DNA from: an uncultured Lachnospiraceae bacterium
GTDB lineage: Bacteria > Bacillota > Clostridia > Lachnospirales > Lachnospiraceae
Length of the DNA: 7,726 nt
NCBI GenBank assembly: GCA_947176785.1
Contig: CAMWSA010000176.1
Location: 1 to 7,726 of the forward strand
Direction of reading: 5' to 3'
The notes under the pieces were generated by a model. The model ran no database searches, was not told the DNA's origin, and saw only the letters and a program-made list of their open reading frames with translations. This document shows positions 6,190 to 7,726 of the stretch, piece by piece. How positions within the stretch are numbered: position 1 is the stretch's first letter; each line of letters starts with the position of its first letter. The translations under genes were made by a program, and so were the position numbers.

Positions 6190-6216
6190 CGATATATATT
6201 GTCAACTTTTATATCG
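6190..6216. promoter_or_regulatory. Candidate autoregulatory operator at the repressor promoter
   Basis: CGATATA (6190-6196) and TATATCG (6210-6216) are perfect 7-bp inverted arms with a 13-nt spacer, spanning the proposed -10 and most of the spacer. The position suits a repressor binding site. It does not contain the TACA/TGTA halves typical of staphylococcal bla and mec operators, so this repressor would need a different specificity, or the true operator is elsewhere. Confidence 0.4.
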
Positions 6217-6221
6217 GTCAA
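6193..6221 (-). promoter_or_regulatory. Candidate promoter of the BlaI-type repressor unit
   Basis: On the minus strand TTGACC (6216-6221) and TATATA (6193-6198) are 17 nt apart, five and four or more matches to consensus. Transcription would begin only about a dozen bases before the ATG at 6173, leaving a very short leader that still holds the ribosome site. A perfect TTGACA at 6200-6205 has no matching -10 at the right distance. The exact start is therefore uncertain. Confidence 0.45.
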
Positions 6222-6227
6222 TTTCCA

Positions 6228-6537
6228 TTAATCATTAAGGGTTATTAATGTTTTTGCATGGAGGATACATACATCATACTCCCCACGAGGCAGATGCCCC
6301 GCAAGAACACACATAGCCGATACAGGGAAACGGGAACCGCCGTGTATGCATATTACCTCTAACTTCCCCACTTTCCAAGTAATATCCGTTAGCAGGCCGC
6401 CCGTCCCACCTGCGGAAACGACAGACCGCCGCATATGGCGGTGAGCCATAGTACGGCGGTCTGCTTTGTACTTCATCCTGTACAGCCTTGACATGTGCTG
6501 CTCAATTGTTCTGTTTCTCAATCTCATTCATTATTTT
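6228..6537. other. 310-nt gap without a convincing gene, rich in stem-loops
   Basis: This separates the ATPase stop from the repressor promoter. A 99-codon minus-strand frame fills it (ATG at 6527), but it has no ribosome site, an Arg/His/Met-skewed start and no recognisable fold, and part of it is simply the reading of a hairpin. Besides the large stem-loop at 6422-6463 there is a smaller one, GCAGG (6392-6396) with CCTGC (6409-6413), and a short GGGGC/GCCTC-type hairpin nearer 6285-6300. Neither side has a T-run. It could be a 3' untranslated region with terminator function, a structured RNA, or a recurrent element of mobile DNA. Confidence 0.5.
6422..6463. repeat. Strong inverted repeat (stem-loop)
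   Basis: CAGACCGCCG (6422-6431) pairs perfectly with CGGCGGTCTG (6454-6463). Inside an internal loop, ATGGC (6435-6439) pairs with GCCAT (6445-6449) around a 5-nt loop. The structure is symmetrical enough to form on either strand. It lies 75 nt after the ATPase stop codon. It lacks the T-run of a canonical terminator (TCGTTT on the minus side, CTTTGTACTT on the plus side), so it may be a weak terminator, a transcript-stabilising hairpin, or part of a structured RNA. Confidence 0.8.
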
Positions 6538-7248
6538 TCATTTTAAATCTTCTGATGCAGAAATCCCTTCAGCCATCCCCGCAAGTGTTCCTCTTATTTT
6601 CTCATCCAACGCGGTATCCTCAGTTCCCACAATGGAACCCTTTTTCAATGTCAGGATAACATCCGCTTTCTGGGCCAGCTCCTTACTATGCGTGACCATA
6701 ATGACGCATTTATTTTTCTCATGTGCCAGTTCTGAAAAAATAGAAATGATCTCATTCGCAGTATCTTCATCCAGATTTCCTGTCGGTTCGTCTGCCAGCA
6801 GGACGGGCGCATTGCTTGCCAATGCCCTTGCTATGGCAACCCTCTGCTGCTGCCCGCCGGATAACTGCATGACGTTGCGCCTGCTCTGGGCTTCATCCAG
6901 CCCCATTGCCTTTAATAAACCCATTGCATCTTCTTTTCCGCCAAGCCTGACATTTTCAACTGGCGTAAGGTAATCAATCAGGTTATAGTTCTGAAATACA
7001 AGTGAGATATTTTCTTTCCTATGCCCGTTTAAACCTTTCTGCATGATATTTACACCATTCACACGGATTTCCCCCTCTACCGGCACATCAAGCCCCGCCA
7101 GCAGGGAAAGCAGCGTGGTCTTTCCGGAGCCGCTTGTGCCTAAAACGGCATACATCTTCCCTTCTTCAAAGCTGTATGATATGTGATTCAATATCACCTT
7201 GTCTTTCTGCGATTTGTAATAATACATGACATTCTTTATTTCTAACAT
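6538..7248 (-). CDS. ABC transporter ATP-binding protein (MacB/LolD type)
   Basis: The 236-residue product is a cytoplasmic nucleotide-binding subunit that drives the adjacent FtsX-type permease. All motifs are present: Walker A GTSGSGKT (37-44), Q-loop Gln86 in LVFQNYNLIDYLT, signature LSGGQ (129-133), Walker B VLLADE (149-154) and switch His187 in VTH. The DEPTGNLD and FQNYNLIDYLTPVENV stretches are typical of the MacB/LolD/FtsE subgroup, which handles lipoproteins, antimicrobial peptides or cell-envelope work and does not take up nutrients. The ATG is preceded by AGGAGG 4 nt away; that site overlaps the TAG stop of the permease, so the two should be translationally coupled. The substrate is unknown. 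Its operon may end in the stem-loop region downstream. Confidence 0.95.
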   Translation of the reverse strand: MLEIKNVMYYYKSQKDKVILNHISYSFEEGKMYAVLGTSGSGKTTLLSLLAGLDVPVEGEIRVNGVNIMQKGLNGHRKENISLVFQNYNLIDYLTPVENVRLGGKEDAMGLLKAMGLDEAQSRRNVMQLSGGQQQRVAIARALASNAPVLLADEPTGNLDEDTANEIISIFSELAHEKNKCVIMVTHSKELAQKADVILTLKKGSIVGTEDTALDEKIRGTLAGMAEGISASEDLK

Positions 7249-7256
7249 AATACCTC

Positions 7257-7726
7257 CTAACTCATCCTGCTCAATATTTCTTTGGGTTTCTGCACCATGA
7301 TGGAAATGCAGGACAGTGTAATTGCAGCCATGATAATTCCAAGAACCGATATCCCTGACAGGCAGATGACACCGCCGCTGATTTCCACCGTGACGCCCAC
7401 AATCTCCGCCTCCCTGTCATCTTCTATCACACCGTTTGATACCATACCCGCATTTAATTGTTCCGCCTCTGCCTGCAGCTTCGTCTGGTAATCCACAAGA
7501 TATTCGACAACCCCTTTAGAAACGACCGGGGATGCCGCAGCAGCAATGAGAAACGAGGCGCACCCAACCAGAATGCCCTCCAGAAGCATCTGCATGACAA
7601 TACCGCATTTTGTCCTGCCAAGCGAAAGATAAATACCAATTTCGTGTACCCTGCCTTTTAACCAGAACAGGAACACAAGACATATAATGACCACGCCGGA
7701 TATACAGACCAGTATCAGGATCAGAG
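7257..7726 (-). CDS. FtsX/MacB-type ABC permease, C-terminal part, cut by the window edge
   Basis: The last 155 residues are visible, and the frame stays open to the window end, so the gene starts beyond 7726. Three hydrophobic segments appear: the stretch beginning LILILVCISGVVIICLVFLFW, then GILVGCASFLIAAAASPVV, and a C-terminal GVICLSGISVLGIIMAAITL. Between the first two lies KGRVHEIGIYLSLGRTKCGI, the conserved cytoplasmic segment (R.EIG...LG..K..I) that contacts the ATPase in FtsX-domain permeases. The segment between the last two is about 50-65 residues and acidic, longer than the short outer loop usual here. The protein ends KPKEILSRMS, a common ending in this family. The stop lies 8 nt from the ATPase start, and the two form one transporter. 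Confidence 0.93.
   Translation of the reverse strand, partial: LILILVCISGVVIICLVFLFWLKGRVHEIGIYLSLGRTKCGIVMQMLLEGILVGCASFLIAAAASPVVSKGVVEYLVDYQTKLQAEAEQLNAGMVSNGVIEDDREAEIVGVTVEISGGVICLSGISVLGIIMAAITLSCISIMVQKPKEILSRMS

Noticed and set aside
6200..6205. Perfect TTGACA before the BlaI-type gene as a -35
   Set aside because: At 16-18 nt its -10 would fall at about 6176-6183, in the ribosome site, with no TATAAT-like hexamer there.
6228..6527. Minus-strand 99-codon frame just after the ATPase gene
   Set aside because: There is no ribosome site, the composition is skewed to Arg/His/Met, and much of it is the translation of a strong stem-loop; treated as non-coding.

Overview
The window looks like chromosomal or integrated DNA from a Gram-positive anaerobe of the Clostridia, most likely a Lachnospiraceae-type gut bacterium. 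The reasons are AGGAGG-type ribosome sites, a lipobox-bearing substrate-binding lipoprotein, a BlaI/M56 regulator pair, and a 250-residue protein that I associate from memory with the Lachnospiraceae family DUF6033. No rRNA, tRNA, CRISPR array, transposase or integrase is visible. Every gene I can support lies on the minus strand, so transcription runs from right to left.

From right to left. (1) Positions 6538-7726 hold the end of an FtsX/MacB-type permease, cut by the window edge, and its ATP-binding partner, 8 nt apart. (2) Positions 6228-6537 hold no convincing gene but contain a strong stem-loop and a second, smaller one. (3) Positions 3574-6221 hold a BlaI-family repressor, an M56 (BlaR1-like) membrane metallopeptidase whose start overlaps the repressor's stop, a DUF6033-like protein 58 nt further on, and a 38-codon open frame in the same frame as the DUF6033-like gene, which ends inside a rho-independent terminator. 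(4) Positions 2865-3573 look like a junction: an unrecognised 67-codon frame, a promoter-like site, and a short protein that is essentially one chemoreceptor zinc-binding (CZB) domain without its usual signalling module. (5) Positions 2065-2709 encode a histidine phosphatase with complete catalytic residues. (6) Positions 112-1866 encode an oligopeptide/dipeptide-type ABC substrate-binding lipoprotein behind a promoter with an inverted repeat.

Inferred workings: the repressor and metallopeptidase should form a signal-dependent proteolytic switch like BlaI/BlaR1. The metallopeptidase lacks the penicillin-binding sensor and carries about 105 different residues outside the membrane, so the signal is probably not a beta-lactam. 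The DUF6033-like gene is the nearest candidate for co-expression. The ABC pair is probably a separate unit. The lipoprotein would deliver peptides or similar ligands to permeases that are not in this window.

Nothing here can be named with confidence as a new system. The best leads are the M56 sensor with its DUF6033 neighbour, the structured gap at 6228-6537, and the stand-alone CZB protein.
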